Assembly: GCF_025998535.1 (NCBI RefSeq)
Contig: NZ_AP024233.1
Span: 2,876,001 to 2,940,000 of the forward strand
DNA from: Desulfolithobacter dissulfuricans
GTDB lineage: Bacteria > Desulfobacterota > Desulfobulbia > Desulfobulbales > Desulfobulbaceae
Direction: 5' to 3'
Length of the DNA stretch: 64,000 nt
The notes under the pieces: generated by a model
Databases searched by the model: none
The model's input: the letters and a program-made list of their open reading frames with translations, nothing else
Told to the model about the DNA's origin: nothing
Translations under genes and position numbers: made by a program
Part shown: piece after piece, positions 9,997 through 18,108 of the stretch
How positions within the stretch are numbered: position 1 is the stretch's first letter
Layout of the letters: every line of letters starts with the position of its first letter

Positions 9997-10402
9997 TTGT
10001 TTCCCCAGCGTCTTCTCAGCGCAAAATCACGAGAAGATCGAGAAATTCCGCCACATCCAGGCAGATCCGGCCCACCATCACCCCGGCCAGCTCAGGCACA
10101 CCCATGAGCCCCTGAATATTTTCACGGTTCACACCGCCACCGTACAGCACTGGCCGGCCGCCGGAGAGCGCCGAGAAGAATGCAGCCGCATCCCGGACCT
10201 CCCGGGCACCGTGCGCCACCTCCAGCTGCACCGCATCAGAGGGTGTATAAGAAAGCACGGTCCGTTCCAGGTCACCACTGTCAATGGCTGCAATCTGCGC
10301 GGTGGCAACCGCGCGTTCCATACAGAGAATCGGCACCAGGCCCGCGGTCACCGCTTCCCGTACCTGCCCGGCCACCTCCTGCGGGGTTTCATGAAAATAC
10401 TT
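9950..10402. repeat. Direct repeat copy A (terminator plus TIM-like 3' end)
   Basis: This segment matches 14636-15081 with about 95% identity by eye: 17 differences over the roughly 385 bp of coding part, clustered at the gene's 3' end. Homology stops abruptly at 10402/10403, where transposase-like sequence begins. Confidence 0.9.
10016..10402 (-). pseudogene. Truncated 3' copy of the TIM-like gene
   Basis: The fragment encodes the C-terminal half of the triosephosphate-isomerase-like protein found complete at 14695. It keeps ILCMERAVATAQIAAID, VLSYTPSDAVQLEVAHG and YGGGVNRENI but lacks the N-terminal barrel strands. The frame is still open, so the duplication is not very old or the fragment was acquired from a close relative. 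An internal ATG at 10375 could start a 119-residue product, but half a TIM barrel is unlikely to be functional. Confidence 0.9.
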
Positions 10403-10406
10403 GTAA

Positions 10407-10655
10407 CGTTCCGGTGTGTTATTATCCCTGGAAGATGCGCGGGAAGTTGTTGCAGGTTTTAATGAGCATTACAACACAAAACGTCCACATAGCCCCATTG
10501 GATGTGTTGTTACCCTGGAGGATAATCCTAGAAGTTGCTATCAGCAAATTTTCAAAGATCGAGAAGCCAAACTGGAGTCCGCCGGGGCGGCCAGAAAAGC
10601 ATTGAGATACCAATGTGGTTGCCCGCCCTTAGCAAAGGATGTTATTGTCTTGTAA
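10407..10655 (+). pseudogene. C-terminal remnant of an IS3-like transposase (rve integrase)
   Basis: The frame encodes FNEHYNTKRPHSPIGCV followed by IFKDREAKLESAGAARKALR. This matches the end of DDE integrase-type transposases of IS3-like elements, where YNxxRPHSxLG precedes a charged tail. A stop (TAA at 10404-10406) lies just upstream, and the catalytic domain is absent because the sequence joins the TIM-like fragment at 10402/10403. It is a dead insertion-sequence end marking the left edge of the A+T-rich island. Confidence 0.75.
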
Positions 10656-10756
10656 TAACCCAGTTACAACCAACTGGACGACCTAGAAGATCCAATTTCA
10701 ACTTAATCATTACACCACAAGTACCATAAAACGGTACTTCGGCACAAAAATTATAT

Positions 10757-11147
10757 GTGATTACCACCAAAGCTCAGCTGTCACCATATAAGGGACAACA
10801 TCGCTTCTTCTCTCTACCTGTGGAAAACTCGTGATCACCGCTCTGCGGTGTCACGCAGGTGACCAGGTAGCCGACGAAGTACCAGCAGACAATGCCCCGC
10901 TCTGCGGGGTGATGCCGGAAACAGGTGTCGGAGCTTCTGGTCTCTGCAATGGTTGTCTGCGGGCCTTGCGAACTATGGGCCATCCCTGCCAGGTACATCA
11001 GGGTACCGCGGGAGCGGTACCTGGGGTGATGGAACGTTCACCGCAGGAGCGGAGGAACGAGAAGTCCAGGCGGTTTTTATTGCTGCCCGGCTCCGTGGCG
11101 CCAGGCGTTGGTATCTTCTCTTCAAGCTGAGCTTTGGTGGTAATCAC
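10757..11147. mobile_element. 391-bp MITE-like element with 23-bp terminal inverted repeats
   Basis: Perfect 23-bp terminal inverted repeats (10757-10779 and 11125-11147, starting GTGATTACCACC) bound a segment with no real gene. AAAATTATAT is present directly outside both ends, which looks like a 10-bp target-site duplication. The interior is G+C-rich with small hairpins (ACCGC-tct-GCGGT, CCCCGC-tct-GCGGGG, and GGTACC repeats), unlike the A+T-rich surroundings. Related ends occur at 14454 and at 47432-47601. Confidence 0.85.
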
Positions 11148-11314
11148 AAAATTATATGATACTGGCAGTGCCATATCGTTTGTGAAAACTTGCGAAAACA
11201 ACCCATTGCTTATTCCTTTTGCTACGTTGTGAGGACAACTCAGACTCGGTTATAGCAATGAGTCGTTCACGCCGAAAATGCTATAAACTCTGACCATATC
11301 CAAAGGCATATGGT
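11148..11314. other. Upstream region of the GGDEF/EAL gene
   Basis: No gene is seen. A short inverted repeat (TATAGCA and TGCTATA, 21-nt loop) lies near 11250-11290, directly upstream of the GGDEF/EAL gene. Base composition drops toward A+T from here. Confidence 0.3.
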
Positions 11315-14170
11315 TTGCATATTAAAACAAACAATATAATTAAAAAATTAATACGAATAATGAACCACATAACAATACGCAAACGCATTACGCTTGTCAT
11401 ATCATTTATTATAATCCCATTCCTAATTCCATCTTATTTCACTTTTGAATCCCAATACAATGAACTCGTACTTATTCATAATGAAAAAAGTGCCCTTAAA
11501 TACCTTGACCACATAAATAGATTGCAAGTATTAATTGCAGAGCATAGGGGAATGATGCAGGCATTTCTCAACGGTGACAATTCATTCAATTCATCATTAG
11601 ATACGCTTGAACGTAAAATAAATAGTACATTTAGCACATTCGAACAAGTTGACTGGTCTGAAAAAAAATTTCTGCATGACGATGCCAACTACAAAAATGC
11701 AAAAGCACTATGGCATACTGCAACAATGAAACATTTTCTAGATACTTCTGACAAAAACTTCAATCTGCATACAACAATTATTGAAGAACTGATCTACTTG
11801 ATAAAAAATATCTCCAACAGACTGGGTATTCCTAAAGACAGGAATATCCAGAACCATTATCTCTCCGTAGCTCTTTTTGACACACTTCCAAAACTTAAAA
11901 ACCATATTGGCATGATTCGTGGATTTACCACAGGAATACTGACCAAACAACAAATAAGCAAAGAGGACAAAAAGCTCTTCCTCAAGATTTACCTGCTTGC
12001 CAATGCAGAACTCAATACCCTACAGCTGAGCATGCATCACTACCTGAAACAAACGAATATTCCAAAACTTGAGCGAAGTATTCTACAGTCATCAAAGACA
12101 ATTGAACTTTTTATGCAAAGAACAGAATCCTTGGTGCTACATACAGATTCACTCGCGCAGCCGGTTAAGAGTTTCTTCAAAGAAGCCACCCAGACGATCG
12201 GTGAAATATCCAAACTCCATGATGATATCCTCAACCATTTCCAAAACGACCTGAAAAACCGAATGGATGCAGCAGAATCAAAAATCATTCTGGTGGCATT
12301 GGGCTTGACAAGCATGGTTTTGTTCGCCGGCCTGCTCGGCCTGGCATTTTACCAATCCGTTTCAAGACCGCTCCAAGAGCTTCAAAATGGTGTCTATGCG
12401 ATAACGCACGGCAACTATTCTCCGCTAAAGGTGGACACCAAAGACGAACTGGCGACAATTGCACTGGCATTCAACACAATGGCCGCCGAAATCAGAAAAC
12501 AGCTAAGTTTTCTCCAGTGGTACAAAACAGCCCTTGACAGTTCATCGCTTGTCAGCAAAACCGACCCTGAAGGCAACATCACCTATGTCAACGAACTATT
12601 GTTGCACGCAACCGGTTATTCAGAGAAAGAGCTAATCGGCAAGCGGTACAAAACACTCCTTCATCCGGAAATGCCAGAAGAACTGTTTAGGCAGATGCGG
12701 GAGGCAATCAGGGACAAAAAAATATGGAATGGGGAATTGAAAACCCGTACAAAAAACGGCACGGAACTGATAACAGAGACGACGATCATTCCGATACTTG
12801 ACGACAAAAACCAGATCAAAGAGTATGTGGCCGTGCACAGCGACATCACAGAACTGATCAAGTCGAAAGAAAAAATCCAGAACATGCTCTATTTCGATAC
12901 ATTGACCGGGCTTCCAAACCGTGCCAGGCTACTTGAAGATCTGAAAAAAGAAAAAGGATACGCTATTATCATTGTCAACATCGACGATTTCAGACTGGTG
13001 AACGATTTTTACGGCTACGAAGCCGGAAACAAGATGCTGCAGGACATGGCCCTATGGATCAGTAATTTTGCGCAGGGGCACTACGCTGTTTATCGACTGC
13101 CTTCCGATGAGTTCGCCCTTGTCTCGTTTGAGAGCAGAGAGGCGAGGAAGGTTATCGATTTTGCCAGAGCGATGACTGAATATATCGAAAAACATACGAT
13201 TTCATACAATGGCAGCGATATTCCGATACTGATAAAAGCTGGAGTAGCACTACTTCGCGATGATAAAGATGTAGGAAGAATACTGATCAATGCCGATACC
13301 GCGATCAAAGAAGCCAAGCAGCATCTGGAAAAAATTATCTTTTACAACGAAAGCAGGTTCGCAAAAGAGGCGTACAAACGCAACATGGAATGGATCAAAA
13401 AGATCAAGACAGCGATTGCGGAAGATCGCATCGTTCCTTTTTTTCAGCCCATTTACAACAACAGGACAAATAAAATTGACAAGTATGAAGCCCTTGTGCG
13501 TCTCATCGATACAGATGGCAGTGTCATTTCGCCGTTTCACTTTCTCGATATCGCAAAAAAGGCAAAACTCTATACCGACATCACCCGGATCATGATCGAA
13601 AAATCGTTTCAGGTTTTTGCCCGGCGAAATGAAGAACTCTCCGTCAACATCTCGACACAGGACATTCTTGATGCCGACCTCGTTGCATTTTTAATTGAAA
13701 AAATCAAAGGTTACAAAATGCAAAATCGCATAAACTGCGAATGCTCAGACACGGATCAGGCCACGCTCAACAACCGCATCGTATTCGAACTCACCGAAAG
13801 CGAAGAAGTGGAAAACTATGATGAAACAATCAGGTTCATAAAGAAGATCAAAGAATGCGGCGGAAAAATGGCCATCGACGATTTTGGAACCGGTTACTCC
13901 AATTTCGTCTATATCCTCAATATGGGAATAAATTATCTGAAAATCGACGGGAGCCTTATCAAAACCATTTTAACTGACGACAAATCGCTGACGCTCGTCA
14001 AGGCCATCGTCGGCTTTACCCGTGAACTGGGAATTAAAACGATTGCGGAATTTGTCAGCGACGCCGAGTTGCAAAAGAAGGTCGAAGAGATCGGAATTGA
14101 CTATTCACAAGGCTACTATATCGATAAACCGCTCCCACAAGAGAAACTTCCACCTCCTATAGGATCCTGA
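11315..14170 (+). CDS. Membrane HAMP-PAS-GGDEF-EAL cyclic-di-GMP protein
   Basis: The 951-residue protein has an N-terminal membrane helix (about 26-45), a helical periplasmic sensor region, a second helix (about 324-346), HAMP (350-395), PAS (400-520), a GGDEF-fold domain and a C-terminal EAL domain. The GGDEF signature is degenerate (RLPSDEFAL), so cyclase activity is doubtful. EAL residues are kept: YEALVR, ELTESEE, DDFGTGYSN, KIDGS and SQGYYIDKPLP, so a c-di-GMP phosphodiesterase is likely. The start is TTG 11315 or ATG 11360; neither has a strong ribosome binding site. Its low G+C and AAA/ATT-rich codons contrast with all neighbours, indicating horizontal transfer, possibly from an A+T-rich campylobacterial-type donor (inference). 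Confidence 0.88.
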   Translation: MHIKTNNIIKKLIRIMNHITIRKRITLVISFIIIPFLIPSYFTFESQYNELVLIHNEKSALKYLDHINRLQVLIAEHRGMMQAFLNGDNSFNSSLDTLERKINSTFSTFEQVDWSEKKFLHDDANYKNAKALWHTATMKHFLDTSDKNFNLHTTIIEELIYLIKNISNRLGIPKDRNIQNHYLSVALFDTLPKLKNHIGMIRGFTTGILTKQQISKEDKKLFLKIYLLANAELNTLQLSMHHYLKQTNIPKLERSILQSSKTIELFMQRTESLVLHTDSLAQPVKSFFKEATQTIGEISKLHDDILNHFQNDLKNRMDAAESKIILVALGLTSMVLFAGLLGLAFYQSVSRPLQELQNGVYAITHGNYSPLKVDTKDELATIALAFNTMAAEIRKQLSFLQWYKTALDSSSLVSKTDPEGNITYVNELLLHATGYSEKELIGKRYKTLLHPEMPEELFRQMREAIRDKKIWNGELKTRTKNGTELITETTIIPILDDKNQIKEYVAVHSDITELIKSKEKIQNMLYFDTLTGLPNRARLLEDLKKEKGYAIIIVNIDDFRLVNDFYGYEAGNKMLQDMALWISNFAQGHYAVYRLPSDEFALVSFESREARKVIDFARAMTEYIEKHTISYNGSDIPILIKAGVALLRDDKDVGRILINADTAIKEAKQHLEKIIFYNESRFAKEAYKRNMEWIKKIKTAIAEDRIVPFFQPIYNNRTNKIDKYEALVRLIDTDGSVISPFHFLDIAKKAKLYTDITRIMIEKSFQVFARRNEELSVNISTQDILDADLVAFLIEKIKGYKMQNRINCECSDTDQATLNNRIVFELTESEEVENYDETIRFIKKIKECGGKMAIDDFGTGYSNFVYILNMGINYLKIDGSLIKTILTDDKSLTLVKAIVGFTRELGIKTIAEFVSDAELQKKVEEIGIDYSQGYYIDKPLPQEKLPPPIGS

Positions 14171-14213
14171 CGCTGCGTAACATGCCGTTCTTCGATGTAA
14201 TCAAGCTGATTTT

Positions 14214-14452
14214 TCAAAGAGTTCGGAATTTATTTTCCGCCATTGTTTCAATGGTCTGAGCAGATATTATGTACCCGAGATTTTTCAGTGGAATGTGATT
14301 ATCGGATATCCTCCAGCAGTCATCCAATATTCCCTTGAGATGGCCGGCAGATTGAAATCTTGTCTGGGCAACGACTTCCGCTATTCCGGAGTTGAACTTC
14401 TCGACTTTTCCATTGGTTTACGGTCGTTTCGGTCTGGTAAGGCAATGTCCTA
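14214..14452 (-). pseudogene. IS481-like transposase remnant with nonsense mutation
   Basis: Read on the minus strand the frame gives TNGKVEKFNSGIAEVV, then QTRFQSAGHLKGIL, ISDNHIPLKNLGYI and a stop at 14214. This matches the C-terminal part of IS481-type DDE transposases (PQTNGKVERFN, YNHxxPxxALG). A TAA at 14418-14420 replaces the expected Gln just before TNGKVE, and the sequence is cut at its 5' side by the MITE end at 14454. It is inactive. Confidence 0.7.
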
Positions 14453-14453
14453 T

Positions 14454-14529
14454 GTGATTACCACCTTAGCTCAGCTTTCATCGATCTGAGGGGTAACATC
14501 GCTTCTTCTCTCTGCTGGTAGAAAAAACT
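14454..14529. mobile_element. Left-end fragment of the GTGATTACC MITE family
   Basis: About 75 bp match the left end of the 391-bp element: GTGATTACCACC, then TAGCTCAGCT and ACATCGCTTCTTCTCTCT. No matching right end is found, so this is a truncated copy. It abuts the IS481-like remnant. Confidence 0.7.
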
Positions 14530-14634
14530 TAATTGCTCTAATATACTATATATATACGCTTTTACGAATAACTCTTTCCAATGCTCAGCGATGCCAACCC
14601 CTGTTCAGGCTGAGTTTCAGAGGTCATCAGAGTG
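14530..14634. other. A+T-rich non-coding junction
   Basis: This is a short A+T-rich stretch (TAATATACTATATATATACG) between the MITE fragment and the second terminator copy. No gene or clear signal is seen, and it ends at the right boundary of the island. Confidence 0.3.
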
Positions 14635-14690
14635 AAAAAAAAAGCCCGCAGAAACCTTATGCAAACGGTTTCTGCGGGCTTTTCCTTTCT
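14635..14690. terminator. Strong bidirectional intrinsic terminator, copy B
   Basis: The perfect 16-bp stem AAAGCCCGCAGAAACC / GGTTTCTGCGGGCTTT of copy A is repeated, with a different loop and flanking A9/T-rich runs. It terminates the TIM-like gene on the minus strand. Confidence 0.92.
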
Positions 14691-15081
14691 TTTCTCATCG
14701 CAGGGTCTCGAGAAGATCGAGAAATTCCGATACATCCAGACAGCTCCGGCCCACCATCACCCCGGCCAGCTCAGGCACACCCATGAGTTCCTGAATGTTT
14801 TCACGGTTCACACCGCCACCGTACAGCACTGGCCGGCCGCCGGAGAGCGCCGAGAAGAATGCAGCCGCATCCCGGACCTCCCGGGCACCGTGCGCCACCT
14901 CCAGCTGCACCGCATCAGAGGGTGTATAAGAAAGCACGGTCCGTTCCAGATCACCACTGTCAATGGCTGCAATCTGCGCGGTGGCAACCGCGCGTTCCAT
15001 ACAGAGAATCGGAACCAGACCCGCGCTGACCGCTTCCCGTACCTGCCCGGCCACCTCCTGCAGGGTTTCATGAAAATACTT
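14636..15081. repeat. Direct repeat copy B (inside the complete TIM-like gene)
   Basis: This is the counterpart of 9950-10402. Homology ends at the shared TTTCATGAAAATACTT, after which copy B continues in the intact gene. Confidence 0.9.
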
Positions 15082-15387
15082 CCGGGTCTCTCGGTGCCCG
15101 GCAAGGGTGTATCCGGCCATTCCCGCAAGCCAGACCGCCGGCAGTGCCCCGGTATACGCCCCCGGAGGATAGGGAGAGACATGCTGGGCTGCCACGGCCA
15201 CACCATCGAGCGACGCCACCTCCCGGTATACCTGGCGCAGATACAGGGAAGGCACAGCCAGCACCACCTCTATCCCGGAAACCGGTCGATACCGCTGCCG
15301 AAAGACATCCAGCCACTGCTTCACCTTTACCGGTGACAGGGCCGCCTTCCAGTTAGCCACCACCATCTTTCCCTGTTCAGACACCAT
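14695..15387 (-). CDS. Triosephosphate-isomerase-like TIM-barrel protein, catalytic Glu not conserved
   Basis: The 230-residue protein is clearly related to triosephosphate isomerase. It has NWKAAL with the substrate Lys near the N-terminus, GHRETRKYFHET in place of the GHSERR histidine loop, YGGGVNRENI for the phosphate site and MVGRSCLD near the end. The loop that normally carries the general-base Glu (YEPxWAIG or the archaeal VEPPELIG) reads SYTPSDAVQLEV, with no Glu at the catalytic position. It may therefore be a pseudo-enzyme or have another role, and a canonical tpiA may lie elsewhere. ATG 15387 is chosen for its GGAGG site; upstream Met codons are possible. Confidence 0.75.
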   Translation of the reverse strand: MVSEQGKMVVANWKAALSPVKVKQWLDVFRQRYRPVSGIEVVLAVPSLYLRQVYREVASLDGVAVAAQHVSPYPPGAYTGALPAVWLAGMAGYTLAGHRETRKYFHETLQEVAGQVREAVSAGLVPILCMERAVATAQIAAIDSGDLERTVLSYTPSDAVQLEVAHGAREVRDAAAFFSALSGGRPVLYGGGVNRENIQELMGVPELAGVMVGRSCLDVSEFLDLLETLR

Positions 15388-15539
15388 ATGTTGAATCCTC
15401 CCTGGAAAGGTCTTGTTTTCTATCCTTCTGACCTCATCCCGCCAATACATAGAGATGAATGGTCGACAATGCGTTTTTGGCCTGGGGGCAAGGCTGCGGC
15501 TGCGAGACCTTCGCGAAAGTCCTCGTTTGTGGACGGACC

Positions 15540-16496
15540 CTAGTCCAGCAGTCTTTTCTCGCCTGTGATTTTCTGAATGTCACCGATGGCCTGGGTGACC
15601 TCGAGGACCCCAAGGTATTCGCCCTGTTCGTTTCGCACCGGAAAGTAACGGATGAGTACCTTGTCACCGCGAAAATCGATCCAGAATTCCGCCTTGTCCC
15701 GGGTGCCGTTCTTGAAGCCCTCGACGATCTCACTGACCATGTCGACACTTTTTTCCGGATGACATTTGGTGACCTTGCGGCCGATGACCGAACGGGTTCT
15801 GGGAAACAGTTTCTCCTTGTCAAGCCGGTTGAAATAGGCAACCGTGTCTTCGGCGTCCACAAAAGTCACCTCGAAGGGCAAGGTCTCCATGATCCCCTCT
15901 ATCTGTTCGTAGGAGAGATTGTGGATGAGACCTTTTTTCTCTTTCAACACCTTCTCGACCTCAGTGACCATCTCCTCGAAATGTCTGTCAGCCTGGTCTC
16001 CGTAGGTTTCTCTGTTGATGCCGACAAATGCATCCAGCAGCTTCTGGTTGTCCTCGTCCAGCAGAACCTGTCGACCCATGGGATACAACACATCGTTTTC
16101 CTTCCAGATGTGTTCGGCGCGGACGCGGAGATAATCATATCCTTCCTGGCGGTAGCGCGCCACCTCTTCGGCCGGCAGCTCCGCCAGGGACGGAGCCTTG
16201 GTGATCATGTTCTGCAGCAGGTTGCGCTCCATCTCATGTTCCTGAAGCATGACACCGAGCGGTCCCCCCTGCACCGGGATACCCCGTTCCTGCATGAGAG
16301 GAAAAAGATACTCCTCCTCCTTGCGGTTGTGGACTTTGTCCCCGAACTCGAGCAGAAAATCCAGAGCCCGGACCATCTGCACCGGTTTGGCCATGGTCTC
16401 GTCCATGTTATCGAGGCAGCTTTTCAGAACGGCCATGGCCCGTTCGATCATCTCGTGCTCAGCGATCAGGAAATCGTCCCATCGTTGGTACTGCAT
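15540..16496 (-). CDS. Hemerythrin-PAS protein (DUF438-like)
   Basis: The 318-residue soluble protein combines an N-terminal hemerythrin-like four-helix domain (about 1-180; HEMIERA, HNRKEEEYLFP, LQEHEMER and AEHIWKENDVLYP supply His and Glu iron ligands) with a C-terminal PAS-like domain (about 200-310; FEVTFVDAEDTVAYFNR, VIGRKVTKCHPEKS, RYFPVRNEQGEYLGVLEVTQ). Such proteins are thought to sense O2, NO or redox state, and are frequent in anaerobes. The start has an excellent AGGAGG site. It is a single gene, downstream in orientation from an inverted-repeat element. Confidence 0.88.
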   Translation of the reverse strand: MQYQRWDDFLIAEHEMIERAMAVLKSCLDNMDETMAKPVQMVRALDFLLEFGDKVHNRKEEEYLFPLMQERGIPVQGGPLGVMLQEHEMERNLLQNMITKAPSLAELPAEEVARYRQEGYDYLRVRAEHIWKENDVLYPMGRQVLLDEDNQKLLDAFVGINRETYGDQADRHFEEMVTEVEKVLKEKKGLIHNLSYEQIEGIMETLPFEVTFVDAEDTVAYFNRLDKEKLFPRTRSVIGRKVTKCHPEKSVDMVSEIVEGFKNGTRDKAEFWIDFRGDKVLIRYFPVRNEQGEYLGVLEVTQAIGDIQKITGEKRLLD

Positions 16497-16616
16497 GGCA
16501 ATCCTCCTAGATTTGTATCGGATCGTGGATTGATAATTTTATCTTACAACTACCACAAGTTTGCATAATTCCATAGTGATTTTCACATGTTGCCATGTCC
16601 GGGCCGAGCCAGAGTC

Positions 16617-16785
16617 TGGTCCAGCCATGCTGGTTTAACTGAAAACCAGTGACAAGTGACGAGTTACTGGTGGCAAGTCTGTGGAAGAGATTCTATCCAA
16701 GCCAGCTATTCCCATTTTAGACATCAAAGGCTCAGAAAAACAAATTTTACGACGTATTTTTCAATAAACCAGCATGGCTGGACCA
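16617..16785. mobile_element. 169-bp element with perfect 21-bp terminal inverted repeats
   Basis: TGGTCCAGCCATGCTGG... at 16617-16637 is the exact reverse complement of 16765-16785. The interior contains a smaller hairpin (AACCAGT / ACTGGT) and no gene. No convincing target duplication is seen. It resembles a MITE of a different family from the one at 10757. Confidence 0.7.
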
Positions 16786-17118
16786 CATTTCAGAACTGTC
16801 CAGCCACAACAGATAGCGAAGACTTCGAACCATGAAAATCATCCTGGCAACACCTTGCCTTGGGGCAATTTTCGGATAAAAGAGCACGCTCTTGCCGTTG
16901 ATTCTGATGTTTTTGATCATGAGGCCCTGTTCGCAGTGATTTCTGGCGTTTTTTCCTTATGTTTTGGACGTGCCGGTTCATCTCTCGGCAAAAGTCTCAA
17001 GCCTACTCTTGACTTTTTTCGACCTATAAAAGCCAAAGGCAGACTTGACCTCACCATACGGGATATCATGCTGAGGTTCAGGCATCAGGCTGCCCGTAAA
17101 AATTTCAGGCAGATTCTT
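16786..17118. other. Non-coding region downstream of cbiG
   Basis: These 333 bp lie between the inverted-repeat element and the end of the cobalamin operon. Only short, out-of-context frames are present. No convincing terminator, RNA or gene was found. Confidence 0.3.
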
Positions 17119-18108
17119 TTACGGAATAAAAGGCATGGCAATGGCCACGGTGACATTGGGCCATTTCATTTTCCGGACAAGGAGTCGGCCGTTTCCCGCG
17201 GCGAGGATGGCGGCGGGTTCGGCCACGCCTTTGGCGCCGGTGGCTTTGAGGACAGCGGCAGACGAGGAGACATTGTCGACGCAGTTGAGTTGATCGCGGT
17301 TAAAAAAGACCAGCGGATAATCAGAAGTTCTGGCAAATTCGAGCAGTCCTGCTTCATCCTGCTTGAGATCAATGGAGGCCAGGCGGGCTATGGATGGGAG
17401 GGCCAGGTTGTTGGCTGCGCAGGCCTCGGCCAGGGCCTGTTCTATTTCCCGGGCCGGGGTGTCGCGGTTGCAGCCGATACCGGCCACCAGTATTTTCGGA
17501 TGCAGGAGTAAGCCCCGGGCTGTCACGTCGGTGCGGCAGGTCACCAGGAGGTCTGCCTGGCCGGGGTCATCAATTTTTTCCATATCCGGCGGCAGGTCAG
17601 GCAGCGGGATTTCACTCCATATCCGGATGGTTGCACCGTTCACCAGCCTGCCCATGATCCGGGTCAGCCCCTTCCGGTCAGGCACCACAAATCCCTGCTC
17701 CCTGATCCAGAGGTCCAGCGGTGTCTTGCCGAGCACATCCGAGGCCGTGGTGATCACGGCCTGTCCCCCGAGGATATCCGCCACCTGTTCGGCCAGGCTA
17801 TTGGCACCCCCGAGATGGCCGGAGACCAGGGAAATGGCAAAACGGCCCGCCTCATCGCAGACCACCACCGCGGGATCAGTCTGTTTATCATGCAGCAGCG
17901 GGCCAATGGTTCGAACCACGATGCCTGTGGCCATGATACAGATCAGGGCGTCATATCGTCTGTCTTCGACACTCTCTTTCCACACCCTGGCAAAGGTCTC
18001 CCGCAGCCTGCCCCGGCAGAAGAAAAAATCAGCCTGCTCCAGCGACCGGGCCAGCTGCTCACCCTTTTCCCTGCCGCCTTGGGTTATGGCCAGAACTGCT
18101 GTCCGCAT
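17119..18108 (-). CDS. cbiG: Cobalt-precorrin-5A hydrolase CbiG
   Basis: CbiG opens the lactone ring of cobalt-precorrin-5A, releasing acetaldehyde, in the anaerobic cobalamin pathway. The 329-residue protein has the N-terminal CbiG domain (ITQGGREKGEQLAR; ICIMATGIVVRTIGPLL; FAISLVSGHLGGANSLAEQVA) and the C-terminal CbiG domain (VAGIGCNRDTPAREIEQAL; VVFFNR-like and SSSAAVLKATGAKGVAEPAA segments). It is the last gene of the operon, and its start abuts the cbiF stop. A copy of the 18-bp repeat falls inside it (17957-17974), encoding part of SVEDRRYD just before the conserved MATGI motif. Confidence 0.93.
   Translation of the reverse strand: MRTAVLAITQGGREKGEQLARSLEQADFFFCRGRLRETFARVWKESVEDRRYDALICIMATGIVVRTIGPLLHDKQTDPAVVVCDEAGRFAISLVSGHLGGANSLAEQVADILGGQAVITTASDVLGKTPLDLWIREQGFVVPDRKGLTRIMGRLVNGATIRIWSEIPLPDLPPDMEKIDDPGQADLLVTCRTDVTARGLLLHPKILVAGIGCNRDTPAREIEQALAEACAANNLALPSIARLASIDLKQDEAGLLEFARTSDYPLVFFNRDQLNCVDNVSSSAAVLKATGAKGVAEPAAILAAGNGRLLVRKMKWPNVTVAIAMPFIP
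17957..17974. repeat. 18-bp repeat copy in cbiG
   Basis: CGTCTGTCTTCGACACTC, one mismatch from the consensus CGTCTGTCTTCGACACAC, lies inside the cbiG coding sequence. Confidence 0.75.

Noticed and set aside
10953-11130. Short plus-strand frames within the 391-bp element
   Set aside because: They fall in hairpin-rich DNA of the MITE and have no ribosome binding site or homology.
14295-14489. 64-codon plus-strand frame in the island
   Set aside because: It is the opposite strand of the IS481-like transposase remnant, and runs into the MITE end.
16774-17511. 245-codon plus-strand frame downstream of the inverted-repeat element
   Set aside because: Its second half is the complement of cbiG and its first half lies in unsupported sequence. 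No start signal or domain is visible.
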